NCBI GenBank assembly: GCA_934589325.1
Contig: CAKTNU010000027.1
Coordinates: 1 to 12,451, forward strand
DNA length: 12,451 bases
From: an uncultured Oscillospiraceae bacterium
GTDB taxonomy: Bacteria > Bacillota_A > Clostridia > Oscillospirales > Oscillospiraceae
Direction: 5' to 3'
Translations under genes and position numbers: made by a program
The notes under the pieces: model-generated
Databases searched by the model: none
Told to the model about the DNA's origin: nothing
What the model saw: the letters and a program-made list of their open reading frames with translations, nothing else
Shown here: one piece after another, positions 6,027-12,451 of the stretch
Layout: the number at the start of each line of letters is the position of its first letter
How positions within the stretch are numbered: position 1 is the first letter of the stretch

Positions 6027-6878
6027 ATGGACGGGTATAAAAATGCGCTGTCTCTGCTGCCGCCAGAGCTAGGCGCGGCATTCCCGGATGAATGTCCGAC
6101 TGCGGAAGAACTGCGTCTGCGCTGCGGACATGCCCCGGGGCTATACGACGGCCTTCATGAGCGGTATATGCACTTTCGCCCGATCACCGAGCTTGACCTG
6201 CGTCGTGTTCTTGAGCGCGTGACCGGCGCTTCACTGCATACCGCGGCAGACGCATTGCGGCGCGGCTATGTATGCTCACATGGGCTGCGCGTCGGCGTCT
6301 GCGGCAGTGCGGTGGTCCGCGGCGGCAGGATGGAGGGGTTCAGGGAATTTACATCCCTCGCCATACGTATACCGCACGACTGCCGGGATATTTTCCGGGA
6401 TGCAGTAGACACGCTTATAAAAGACCCAAACGGATGCCTGATAATAGGGGCACCCGGCAGCGGCAAAACTACAGCTCTGCGCGAGATGATCCGCTGTCTT
6501 TCAAATCATGGGTTCAGGATCGCCGCCGCAGACGAGCGAGGAGAAATATCAGGCGACGGCGAGTTCGATTTGGGGCGATGCAGTGACGTTATAACGGGGC
6601 TCTGCAAGGCGGAGGCCTCAATGATGCTTCTCCGAGGCATGAATCCCGACTTTATAGCAATGGACGAGATAACACAGCACTCCGATGCAGACGCGATACG
6701 CGAGATCTGCTGCTGCGGGGTTCGGCTGCTTGCAACGGCTCATGCGCGTACCGGGGACGAGCTGCGCCGACGCCCGGTTTTCAATGCTCTATTGGATACC
6801 GGCGCGTTCGGTCATCTGCTCGTTGTAAGCGGTGCCGGCGCGGAGCGGCAGTATGCTCTCAAGGAGCTCAGTGTATGA
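6027..6878 (+). CDS. spoIIIAA: Stage III sporulation protein AA, ATPase of the SpoIIIA-SpoIIQ channel
   Basis: A 283-residue cytoplasmic ATPase related to type II/IV secretion ATPases. In the mother cell it is thought to power the SpoIIIA-SpoIIQ complex that keeps the engulfed forespore active. A Walker A loop GAPGSGKTT (141-149, Lys147) and a Walker B strand FIAMDE (209-214) are clear, with an ADERGEI segment (168-174) between them and a HAR turn (239-241) downstream. The first 135 residues form the family's N-terminal domain, with SHGLRVGVCG near 84-93. The size is close to the B. subtilis protein (about 307). The ATG is chosen for GGGAG seven bases upstream; an in-frame TTG at 5997 lies within the presumed promoter and is rejected. 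First gene of the operon; its stop overlaps the spoIIIAB start. Confidence 0.96.
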   Translation: MDGYKNALSLLPPELGAAFPDECPTAEELRLRCGHAPGLYDGLHERYMHFRPITELDLRRVLERVTGASLHTAADALRRGYVCSHGLRVGVCGSAVVRGGRMEGFREFTSLAIRIPHDCRDIFRDAVDTLIKDPNGCLIIGAPGSGKTTALREMIRCLSNHGFRIAAADERGEISGDGEFDLGRCSDVITGLCKAEASMMLLRGMNPDFIAMDEITQHSDADAIREICCCGVRLLATAHARTGDELRRRPVFNALLDTGAFGHLLVVSGAGAERQYALKELSV

Positions 6879-7384
6879 ATCCAAGATACCTCGGTGCCAT
6901 ATTTGTAGCCGCCGCAAGCACCACCTTCGGAGTGATCCCGGTGCTGAATCTGAGACGGCATATACGACTTCTGGACGGGCTGTGTTCATCACTGCGTATC
7001 ATGGCGGCCGAGCTCGGCACAAGGCTGCGTCCGCTGCCGGAGCTTATATGCGAGCTTGCCGCGAAAGGCGGCACAGCCGGGGCTTTTTACGGCTGCCTTG
7101 CCGAAAAGCTGCAGCGCCTGGGCGAGACTGACTTCTCCGCCCTATGGTCCGATTCCATTGAAGGGCTTGCACTTTTGAGTGCAGACGAGCTTTCAGCGCT
7201 CGATTCTTTGGGCACTGTGCTCGGAAGGTATGAGCTGAATGAACAGCTTGAAAGCATAGAGCTGTGTCTTGACGCCCTGAGCCGCAGCGCCGCATTGCTC
7301 CGAGAGTCATACCCGGACCGCCGCAGACTCCTGCTCGGACTGTCGGCCGCAGCGGGATTCATGACGCTTATAGTATTGATATGA
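6875..7384 (+). CDS. spoIIIAB: Stage III sporulation protein AB
   Basis: A 169-residue membrane protein, close to the B. subtilis length (about 171). It resembles GspF-type platform proteins of type II secretion and probably links the SpoIIIAA ATPase to the membrane complex. A hydrophobic N-terminal segment (about 5-24) and a C-terminal one (about 151-169) flank a helical, leucine-rich cytoplasmic domain with LGRYELNEQLESIELC near 115-130, typical of the family. ATG overlaps the spoIIIAA stop as ATGA, and AAGGAG precedes it, so translation is coupled. Identification relies on both sequence and its place between spoIIIAA and spoIIIAC. Confidence 0.94.
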   Translation: MNPRYLGAIFVAAASTTFGVIPVLNLRRHIRLLDGLCSSLRIMAAELGTRLRPLPELICELAAKGGTAGAFYGCLAEKLQRLGETDFSALWSDSIEGLALLSADELSALDSLGTVLGRYELNEQLESIELCLDALSRSAALLRESYPDRRRLLLGLSAAAGFMTLIVLI

Positions 7385-7405
7385 GATACGTTTGAGGAGA
7401 CGAAC

Positions 7406-7600
7406 ATGGACGTTGACCTGATCTTCAAGATAGCGGCCGTCGGCATTCTGGTCGCGGTGCTGAACATTCTGCTCCAGCGCTCCGGACGCGAGGAGCAGGC
7501 GCTTATGACAACGATAACCGCGCTTGTGGTCGTGCTGATGATAGTCGTGCAGAAAATAAGCGAGCTTTTTACCATGATCAAAAGCCTGTTCGGGCTTTGA
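7406..7600 (+). CDS. spoIIIAC: Stage III sporulation protein AC
   Basis: A 64-residue integral membrane protein, the usual size. Two hydrophobic helices (about 5-23 and 38-58) are joined by a short polar loop containing RSGREEQA (25-32), a pattern typical of SpoIIIAC. It is predicted to be a membrane core subunit of the SpoIIIA complex with SpoIIIAD and SpoIIIAE. GAGGAG lies eight bases upstream of the ATG. It has a 21-base gap after spoIIIAB and a nine-base gap before spoIIIAD. Confidence 0.94.
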   Translation: MDVDLIFKIAAVGILVAVLNILLQRSGREEQALMTTITALVVVLMIVVQKISELFTMIKSLFGL

Positions 7601-7609
7601 CGCGGAAAT

Positions 7610-7996
7610 ATGGAGCTTTTGATAAAAGCCTCCGCCGTCGGAATTGCGGCGGGAATGATAGGCCTTGTCATAAAGAAGAGCAATCCAGAGCTTGCCGCAG
7701 TGCTTGGTGCGGCGGCAGCGGTAGCAATATGCTTTGCGGCAGTCAGCTTTGTTTCTCCGCTGCGTGAGCTTGCATCGCTTATAAACAGTCTTACAGGCTC
7801 CGGCGAACTGTTTATTGCGCCGGTAATGAAGTGCGCAGCTATAGCCATAGTCACTAAGCTCGCCTCCGAGCTGTGCCGGGACTCGTCGCAGAGCGCCGTA
7901 GCAGCGGCGGTGGAGCTTGCGGGCAGCATATGTGCCCTGAGTGTAGCGATGCCGCTTGTGATAAGTATGCTGAAGACGATAGGAGCGATGGCATGA
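7610..7996 (+). CDS. spoIIIAD: Stage III sporulation protein AD
   Basis: A 128-residue polytopic membrane protein, near the B. subtilis length (about 133). It begins with a hydrophobic helix (about 3-22), then a KKSNPELA turn (23-30) that is typical of SpoIIIAC/AD, a second helix (about 31-48), an amphipathic stretch SPLRELASLINSLTG (49-63) and a third hydrophobic region at the C-terminus (about 97-128). It should form part of the membrane core of the channel complex. Ribosome binding site is weak, so translation probably depends on the upstream gene. Its stop overlaps the spoIIIAE start as ATGA. Confidence 0.93.
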   Translation: MELLIKASAVGIAAGMIGLVIKKSNPELAAVLGAAAAVAICFAAVSFVSPLRELASLINSLTGSGELFIAPVMKCAAIAIVTKLASELCRDSSQSAVAAAVELAGSICALSVAMPLVISMLKTIGAMA

Positions 7997-9084
7997 AAAA
8001 GGTTCTGCTTTTCATATTACTCGTCCCGCTCTTCGTTGTCCGGTGCTTTGCCGATATCGACGATGCAGCCCGCAGCAGCGGCATATATGAGGTGGAAAAC
8101 GCCCTGACGGATGATGCACAGGATATCAGCGGGCAGCTCGATGTCACCGGCGGCTACGATGCCGGTTCTGCGCTAGGCAGACTGTGGCGTCGGCTCTTGG
8201 AGCAGCTTATTGAGCAGCTTAGGGACGGCATAGGCGATGTGGTAGGTCTTGCGGCGATTTCTGTATTCTGTGCAATGGCGGCTTCTCTAGTTACGGACAA
8301 GCGCCTGCCGGAATATATAAACATCGCGGCCTGCTGTGCGGCCGGCATACTGATCTGCGGAAGCTTTGGCGGCTTTGTGACGCAGACGGCTGACGCAATA
8401 AACCGGCTTTCCGACTATTCACGTGCCGCTATGCCGGCGGTATTCACGGCGGCCGCAGCATGCGGTGCCGTAACATCATCTACTGCAAAATATGCCGCTG
8501 CATGTCTGGCTATAGACGTTCTTATAAGCGCGGCAAACAAATTCGTCATTCCGCTCATATACGCTTTTCTGGCCGTGAATTTCAGCTGTGCGCTGTTTGA
8601 AAATCCGTTGCTGCGCGCTCTCGGGAGACTTATAAAGTGGCTCACCACAACACTAATGACAGGTCTGACTCTCTCATTCACAGCATACATATCCTTCACC
8701 GCCGTGATAAGCGGCAGCGCGGACGCGGTCGCGGTAAAGACGGCAAAGACAGTCATCTCGAGCTCTCTGCCCGTGGTCGGCGGTATAATGTCCGACGCGG
8801 CATCAACAGTCCTTGCAGCCGCTGCAATGATACGCAATTCTGCCGGGATATTCAGTCTTATTGCTGTGGGCGCAATGTGCATCGGTCCATTCGCGCTGCT
8901 GTCGGTAAAAATGACTCTTTTCAAGGCATCTGCTGCCGTTGCCGACATGATGCCGAACTCGCGGCTCTCCACGATGCTGCGCGAAACGGGGACCGCAGTC
9001 GGTATGCTGCTCGGGCTGCTGGGCTGCTGCGCGGTGATGCTGTTCGTGTCGTTCACGGCGGCGATAAAGGCGGTGTCTCCATGA
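7993..9084 (+). CDS. spoIIIAE: Stage III sporulation protein AE
   Basis: A 363-residue polytopic membrane protein, the largest of the complex (about 399 in B. subtilis). Residues 1-20 look like a signal peptide (MKK, hydrophobic core, CFA). A soluble segment to about residue 80 is followed by several hydrophobic helices (about 82-101, 109-132, 145-160, 166-200, 216-240, 285-305, 333-358). The SSSLPVVGGIMSDA stretch (256-269) is characteristic of SpoIIIAE. It may form the membrane pore or permease-like core. The ATG is chosen because it overlaps the spoIIIAD stop and has AGGAG seven bases upstream; the frame is open 40 codons further back, but that part lies within spoIIIAD. Its own stop overlaps the spoIIIAF start. 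Confidence 0.95.
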   Translation: MKKVLLFILLVPLFVVRCFADIDDAARSSGIYEVENALTDDAQDISGQLDVTGGYDAGSALGRLWRRLLEQLIEQLRDGIGDVVGLAAISVFCAMAASLVTDKRLPEYINIAACCAAGILICGSFGGFVTQTADAINRLSDYSRAAMPAVFTAAAACGAVTSSTAKYAAACLAIDVLISAANKFVIPLIYAFLAVNFSCALFENPLLRALGRLIKWLTTTLMTGLTLSFTAYISFTAVISGSADAVAVKTAKTVISSSLPVVGGIMSDAASTVLAAAAMIRNSAGIFSLIAVGAMCIGPFALLSVKMTLFKASAAVADMMPNSRLSTMLRETGTAVGMLLGLLGCCAVMLFVSFTAAIKAVSP

Positions 9085-9569
9085 ATGGCACGATACGTGA
9101 GCTGTGCCTGCTGGCGATACTATGCGCCGCAGTCACGTCGATATGTCCGGAAGGAAACGTAAAAAAAATATGCAGTCTAATATGCAGCGTAGTAATGATA
9201 ACTGCCGCTTTAAAGCCGCTTGCAGGCTTTGACTACCGCGAATATTCGGCACAGCTTGCGCAGTACCGTGAGATGGGTGCGGCGCTCACAGAAAGTTCTC
9301 AGGAGCTTGACGCACGTCTGAACAGACTTGTCATAGAGCGCGAATGTGCGGCATATATTTTGGACAAAGCCCATGAAAGCGGCATCGATGTAACTGATGT
9401 CAGAGTGACGGCCTTATGGAGCACGGACGGCTTCTGGTACCCGGCAAGTGCCGATATATTCAGCAGCGATCCGGAGTCAGCCCGACAGACGCTGAACGGC
9501 ATCATAGAGCGCGAGCTCGGCATTGCGGAGGGGGAGCAGCATTGGTACAGCAGCGGAGAAAGTGGATGA
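9081..9569 (+). CDS. spoIIIAF: Stage III sporulation protein AF
   Basis: A 162-residue protein, somewhat shorter than in B. subtilis (about 206). Two N-terminal helices (about 6-21 and 28-46) are followed by the marker KPLAGFD (45-51), a helical linker and a C-terminal soluble domain (about 76-160) with the alternating helix/strand pattern of a ring-building motif as found in secretion-system proteins. It would add a ring or scaffold to the SpoIIIA complex in the space between the two membranes. ATG overlaps the spoIIIAE stop as ATGA; the long upstream extension of this frame lies wholly inside spoIIIAE and is rejected. Confidence 0.92.
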   Translation: MNGTIRELCLLAILCAAVTSICPEGNVKKICSLICSVVMITAALKPLAGFDYREYSAQLAQYREMGAALTESSQELDARLNRLVIERECAAYILDKAHESGIDVTDVRVTALWSTDGFWYPASADIFSSDPESARQTLNGIIERELGIAEGEQHWYSSGESG

Positions 9570-9575
9570 ACGATA

Positions 9576-9893
9576 ATGGATGAACTGCGAAAAAGGCTTG
9601 ACAAGTACAAATACCCGCTGCTGGTGCTCATCATCGGCGTAGTGCTTATGCTCCTGCCGTCCGGAAATTCTGACAGTAGTCAGCCAACGCCGGACGATAA
9701 GCTTGCGCAGCTTCTTGAGAGCGTAGAGGGGGTGGGGGAGCTCAAGGTGGTCATCTCCGACACGGGCGTGGTCGTCGCCTGCAGAGGCGCGGATAGCGCC
9801 AAGGTACGGATGGATATTATCAACGCAATAGTCTCATATACTGGTTTCGGTTCCGATAAAATAACAGTATTGAAAATGGCGGACGTAAATTGA
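9576..9893 (+). CDS. spoIIIAG: Stage III sporulation protein AG, short form without the beta-ring insertion
   Basis: A 105-residue ring protein, about half the B. subtilis length (about 229). A basic N-terminus (KRLDKYKY, 6-13) leads into one membrane helix (14-28), a short polar linker (29-41) and a compact ring-building motif: helix 42-51, strand 54-61, a tight DTG turn, strand 64-71, helix 73-90 and strand 94-101. In B. subtilis the two strands are interrupted by a large insertion that forms a vertical beta-barrel ring; here they join directly. The GVGE start of the first strand and the CRGAD end of the second match the family. It lies six bases after spoIIIAF with a poor ribosome binding site. 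The frame is intact and the gene order conserved, so this is a minimal version rather than a broken gene. Confidence 0.9.
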   Translation: MDELRKRLDKYKYPLLVLIIGVVLMLLPSGNSDSSQPTPDDKLAQLLESVEGVGELKVVISDTGVVVACRGADSAKVRMDIINAIVSYTGFGSDKITVLKMADVN

Positions 9894-9914
9894 AATGGGA
9901 GGAGCAGCAGGCAT

Positions 9915-10463
9915 ATGAAAAACAGGAAAAGGAACATAACGATGATAGCGGTGCTGGTATTCGTCTGCGCCGCGGTTGCGCTCAACTGGTCGTACAACAA
10001 CAGGTGGGGGCATCCGGATTCGGAGATGGTCTCTGCCGAGGACAATGCAATGCTCAACGCAGCATCGGCAGATACGGATGCCGCACCTGCGGAGGAGAAC
10101 GTAGCAAGCGGCTATTTTGCCGAAGCGCGCCTGACACGTCAGGTATCGCGTGACGAGGCGCTTGAGCTGCTGCAGACAGCGGCGGCCGCAGAGACCGCCT
10201 CGCAGGAGACAATAGACAGCGCTATAAATGCGATCTCTGCCATGGCGACATGCTCAATGAAGGAGGCGCAGATAGAGAACCTGCTGCTCGCCAAGGATTT
10301 CTCCGAATGTGTGGTCTATATCGGCAGCGACAGCATAACCGTTGCGGTCCCTGCACCGGCAGAGGGACTGAGCGATGAAGCGGTCGCCCGCATAACGGAC
10401 GTGATATGCAGCGAGACCGAATACGACGCATCGCAGCTCAATATAATAGAGGTCAAAGCGTGA
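9915..10463 (+). CDS. spoIIIAH: Stage III sporulation protein AH
   Basis: A 182-residue single-pass membrane protein (about 218 in B. subtilis). A basic N-terminus (KNRKRN, 2-7) and one helix (about 8-24) are followed by an acidic, alanine-rich linker (about 33-65) and a YscJ/FliF-like ring-building domain (about 66-182), which in B. subtilis binds forespore SpoIIQ across the intermembrane space. The conserved YFAEARLTRQVSRDEALELL-type helix opens the domain at about 67, and VVYIGSDSITVAV (133-145) forms a strand pair near the end. GGAGGAG lies ten bases upstream of the ATG. It is the last gene of the operon, followed at once by a terminator. spoIIQ itself is not in this window. Confidence 0.95.
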   Translation: MKNRKRNITMIAVLVFVCAAVALNWSYNNRWGHPDSEMVSAEDNAMLNAASADTDAAPAEENVASGYFAEARLTRQVSRDEALELLQTAAAAETASQETIDSAINAISAMATCSMKEAQIENLLLAKDFSECVVYIGSDSITVAVPAPAEGLSDEAVARITDVICSETEYDASQLNIIEVKA

Positions 10464-10466
10464 ATA

Positions 10467-10502
10467 AAACCCGGCGCATTTGCTATAATGCGCCGGGTTT
10501 TT
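10467..10502 (+). terminator. Rho-independent terminator of the spoIIIA operon
   Basis: A perfect 14-bp stem (AAACCCGGCGCATT at 10467-10480 and its complement at 10487-10500) with a six-base loop and a five-T run starts three bases after the spoIIIAH stop. It isolates the sporulation operon from the following growth genes. Confidence 0.95.
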
Positions 10503-10564
10503 CGCTTTTGTGCGGCGCGGGAGAATACAAAAATGAATAATTCATCATTTTTTTATAAATAGGC

Positions 10565-10593
10565 TTTATTTTTCCCCCATAACGTGTTAGAAT
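10565..10593 (+). promoter_or_regulatory. Weak candidate promoter of the Asp23-nusB-xseA unit
   Basis: TAGAAT (10588-10593) is a fair -10 box, with TTTATT (10565-10570) a poor -35 box at 17 bases. A promoter must lie between the spoIIIA terminator and the gene at 10622, and this is the best match. The rest of this 158-base gap holds an AT-rich stretch with a small inverted repeat ATGAAT-A-ATTCAT (10533-10545). Confidence 0.4.
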
Positions 10594-10621
10594 ACTCTGA
10601 ATCAAATTTTGGAGGAACGTT

Positions 10622-10987
10622 ATGGGCGAAAATTATATCACCTGCCGTGAAGAAAACGGCAGCATCAATATCTCCGAGGATGTCATCACCAGTCTCGTGC
10701 GCAGCGCCATTTCCGAAGTTGACGGCGTTGCCGGGCTTTCCAATACCGCAGGTGCGGAATTTGCCGAGCTTCTCGGCCTGAAGACCGTGTCACGCGGCGT
10801 CAAGGTCCAGTTTGTTGACGGTTCCAAGATAATAGTCGATGCCATCATCACCGTCCTGTACGGCTGCAGCATCGTTGAGGTCGCACGCAGCGTTCAGGAA
10901 AAGCTGCTGAACCTTGTGCAGTCCACCACCGGCATCGACAACGCCGAGATAAACGTTCACGTTTCCGGCGTGGCCTTTGAAAAATAA
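10622..10987 (+). CDS. yqhY: Asp23/Gls24 family envelope stress protein (YqhY-like)
   Basis: A 121-residue small alpha/beta protein of the Asp23/Gls24 (DUF322) family. The family pattern is clear: an N-terminal strand, ISEDVITSLVRSAISEVDGVAGL (17-39), RGVKVQFVDGSKIIVDAIITVLYG (58-81), IVEVARSVQEKL (83-94) and a terminal VHVSGVAFEK (112-121). There is no membrane helix, so it should be cytoplasmic or peripheral. In B. subtilis yqhY lies between accC and nusB and influences acetyl-CoA carboxylase activity; here it likewise precedes nusB, but the acc genes are missing. A strong GGAGG is six bases before the ATG. Orthology to YqhY is inferred from position. Confidence 0.9.
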   Translation: MGENYITCREENGSINISEDVITSLVRSAISEVDGVAGLSNTAGAEFAELLGLKTVSRGVKVQFVDGSKIIVDAIITVLYGCSIVEVARSVQEKLLNLVQSTTGIDNAEINVHVSGVAFEK

Positions 10988-11005
10988 ACATCCGGAGGAG
11001 CAGAT

Positions 11006-11488
11006 ATGAACAGAAGCACCGCCAGAGAGATAGCCATACAGCTCTGCTTCGCCGGAGCCGGCAGCAAGCTCAATGCGGACGAGCTGCTTGACAGCTTTTT
11101 CTCCGAGGAGCATTATGCCTCACTTGCCGCCGAAGACGAGTTATACAGCGAATATCCGGACGCAAAGCAGATGGATTATATACGCCGCCTCGTCACACTC
11201 ATCGACGAAAACCGCAATGAGTTTGACGGATTTATAGAGCGCTATTCCCACGGCTGGAAGGTGGAGCGCATCTCCAAGACTGCGCTTGCCGTCCTCCGCT
11301 GCGCTTTGTGCGAGATAATCTATATGGACGATATTCCCGATTCGGCAGCGATAAACGAAGCTGTTGAGCTTGATAAGGGCTACGACGAGCCCGACACTGT
11401 CGCTTTCGTCAACGGTGTGCTCGGCGGCTTTATGCGCGGCGAACGCGGCGCTGAAGCCGGTGCACCCGCACAGGAAAGCGTCGAATAA
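11006..11488 (+). CDS. nusB: Transcription antitermination protein NusB
   Basis: A 160-residue all-helical RNA-binding protein that with NusE (S10) binds boxA and promotes rRNA antitermination. The N-terminal RSTAREIAIQLCFA (3-16), HGWKVERISKTALAVLRCALCEI (81-103), IPDSAAINEAVELDKGYDEPDTVAFVNGVL (109-138) are all classic NusB signatures. It is a little longer than usual (about 130-145) because of an alanine/glutamate-rich tail after about 145 that is probably disordered. GGAGG lies seven bases before the ATG. It follows the Asp23 gene by 18 bases and precedes xseA by three, so these form one transcription unit. Confidence 0.97.
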   Translation: MNRSTAREIAIQLCFAGAGSKLNADELLDSFFSEEHYASLAAEDELYSEYPDAKQMDYIRRLVTLIDENRNEFDGFIERYSHGWKVERISKTALAVLRCALCEIIYMDDIPDSAAINEAVELDKGYDEPDTVAFVNGVLGGFMRGERGAEAGAPAQESVE

Positions 11489-11491
11489 GCC

Positions 11492-12451
11492 ATGGAGAAG
11501 CCTGTCTTGACAGTAAGCGAACTGAATGAACGCATAAAAGCGCTCATCGAATCGGACCCGATGCTCGGTGAAGTGTGCGTCCGCGGCGAACTGTCAAATT
11601 ATAAAATTTATCCGTCAGGGCACCATTATTTTACTCTCAAGGACAGTGAGAGCAGCCTGCGCTGCGTCATGTTCAAGAGCAGTGCCGTAAAGCTGCGCTT
11701 CAGGCCGGAGAGCGGCATGGGAGTAACGGCATACGGTCGTATCGCGGTCTATCCGCGTGACGGCGCGTATCAGCTTTACTGCACAGGCCTGATGCCCGAG
11801 GGGATGGGCGATCTTCAGGTCGCTTACGAACAGCTTAAAGCGAAACTCAGCGCCGAGGGGCTGTTCGACCGTGCACATAAAAAGCCCCTGCCGCAATATC
11901 CGGACAAGATAGCTATAATCACATCGTCCGCCGGCGCTGCCGTGCATGACATGATACGCATACTCGGCCACCGCTGGCCAATGACAAAGGTCGTCCTTCT
12001 TCCGGTACGTGTTCAGGGTGTGGAGGCTCCGGCGGAGATAGTCGGGGCTATCAGATATGCGAACGAATTTAAGGTCGCGGATCTCATCATTACCGGTCGC
12101 GGCGGCGGCTCGATAGAGGATCTGTGGGCCTTTAACGATGAGCGGGTCGCAAGGGCGATATATGACTCCGAGCTGCCTGTGATATCGGCCGTCGGTCACG
12201 AGCCGGACGTTACAATATCCGACTATGTTGCGGACCTACGCGCTTCGACTCCTTCAAACGCTGCGGAGCTTGCGGTGCCTGACATGCGTGAGATCGCCGA
12301 GCAGCTCCGCAGTATGGATATACGCAGCGCCCAGTCTATGGCTAAGCGCTTGACACAGCTGCGTGAGCGGCTGTCGGGCTATGCCGGAAAGCGCGTGATG
12401 ACTGACCCGACCGTACTTATTGACAATCGCCGCATGGAGCTTGACATGAGC
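11492..12451 (+). CDS. xseA: Exodeoxyribonuclease VII large subunit, 3' end cut by the window
   Basis: The first 320 residues of XseA, the catalytic subunit of exonuclease VII, which degrades single-stranded DNA to short oligonucleotides together with XseB. An N-terminal OB-fold (about 4-100) with VRGELSNYK (30-38) and GHHYFTLKD (43-51) is followed by the catalytic domain from about 133, with PDKIAIITSSAGAAVHDM (137-154), TGRGGGSIEDLWAFNDE (201-217) and SAVGHEPDVTISDYVADLRASTPSNAAE (232-259), all conserved in the family. The coiled-coil region begins at about 262 and runs out of the window; family proteins are about 400-450 residues. It starts three bases after the nusB stop with only a weak ribosome binding site, so translation is probably coupled. 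xseB is expected beyond the right edge. Confidence 0.97.
   Translation, partial: MEKPVLTVSELNERIKALIESDPMLGEVCVRGELSNYKIYPSGHHYFTLKDSESSLRCVMFKSSAVKLRFRPESGMGVTAYGRIAVYPRDGAYQLYCTGLMPEGMGDLQVAYEQLKAKLSAEGLFDRAHKKPLPQYPDKIAIITSSAGAAVHDMIRILGHRWPMTKVVLLPVRVQGVEAPAEIVGAIRYANEFKVADLIITGRGGGSIEDLWAFNDERVARAIYDSELPVISAVGHEPDVTISDYVADLRASTPSNAAELAVPDMREIAEQLRSMDIRSAQSMAKRLTQLRERLSGYAGKRVMTDPTVLIDNRRMELDMS

Noticed and set aside
7087..7929. A 280-codon open frame on the minus strand
   Set aside because: It lies opposite spoIIIAB, AC and AD, which are clear family members; its serine/arginine-rich translation is typical of an antisense shadow.
7873..7992. An N-terminal extension of spoIIIAE
   Set aside because: It falls inside spoIIIAD; the ATG at 7993 has a good ribosome binding site, an ATGA overlap and a signal peptide right after it.
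10533..10562. A nine-codon open frame (MNNSSFFYK) with GGGAG upstream in the spoIIIAH-Asp23 gap, as a leader peptide
   Set aside because: It lies upstream of the only plausible -10 box, and no amino-acid-run or attenuator hairpin is linked to it.
11615..12199. A 194-codon open frame on the minus strand
   Set aside because: It is antisense to well-conserved xseA and shows no recognisable domain.

Overview
The window looks like chromosomal DNA from an endospore-forming, Gram-positive, anaerobe-like bacterium of the class Clostridia, probably an Oscillospiraceae/Ruminococcaceae-type gut Firmicute. The grounds are a complete eight-gene spoIIIA sporulation operon, a class B sortase with an S-P-x-T-G substrate, strong AGGAGG-type ribosome binding sites, sigma-A promoters, moderate GC content and frequent ATA isoleucine codons. 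Taxonomy is inferred from gene content only.

Left part (1-1991, minus strand): a cell-envelope cluster read right to left. A tiny secreted protein carries an SPQTG sorting signal and has a near-perfect sigma-A promoter. A rho-independent terminator separates it from class B sortase. One base after the sortase stop, an LCP-family (LytR-CpsA-Psr) protein begins at a TTG codon and runs off the left edge.

Middle-left part (2107-5420, plus strand): a three-gene unit made of a divergent P-type ATPase of P1B/heavy-metal architecture, a nitroreductase-family flavoprotein and a HAD-IB phosphatase. It has a sigma-A-like promoter at the left and a bidirectional terminator at the right. The ATPase keeps the phosphorylated aspartate motif and other cytoplasmic motifs. 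It has lost the TGE dephosphorylation motif, the CPC metal site and the Asn of GDGxND, so it is the most unusual gene here.

Middle (5426-5970): an unrecognised 155-residue three-helix membrane protein on the minus strand. Its promoter abuts the sporulation operon and faces away from it.

Right part (5973-12451, plus strand): spoIIIAA-AB-AC-AD-AE-AF-AG-AH, tightly packed and mostly with start/stop overlaps, behind a plausible sigma-E promoter and ended by a strong terminator. Together these proteins would form the mother-cell side of the SpoIIIA-SpoIIQ channel ('feeding tube') around the forespore. SpoIIIAG is about half the usual length and lacks the insertion that forms the beta-ring in Bacillus subtilis. 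After the terminator come an Asp23/YqhY-type gene, nusB and the 5' part of xseA. This matches the B. subtilis order spoIIIAH-accB-accC-yqhY-nusB-folD-xseA, except that accB, accC and folD are absent from their usual places.

No tRNA, rRNA, CRISPR array, insertion sequence or phage gene was seen. No gene-free stretch exceeds 300 bases; the longest are about 180 bases (1992-2171) and about 160 bases (10464-10621).
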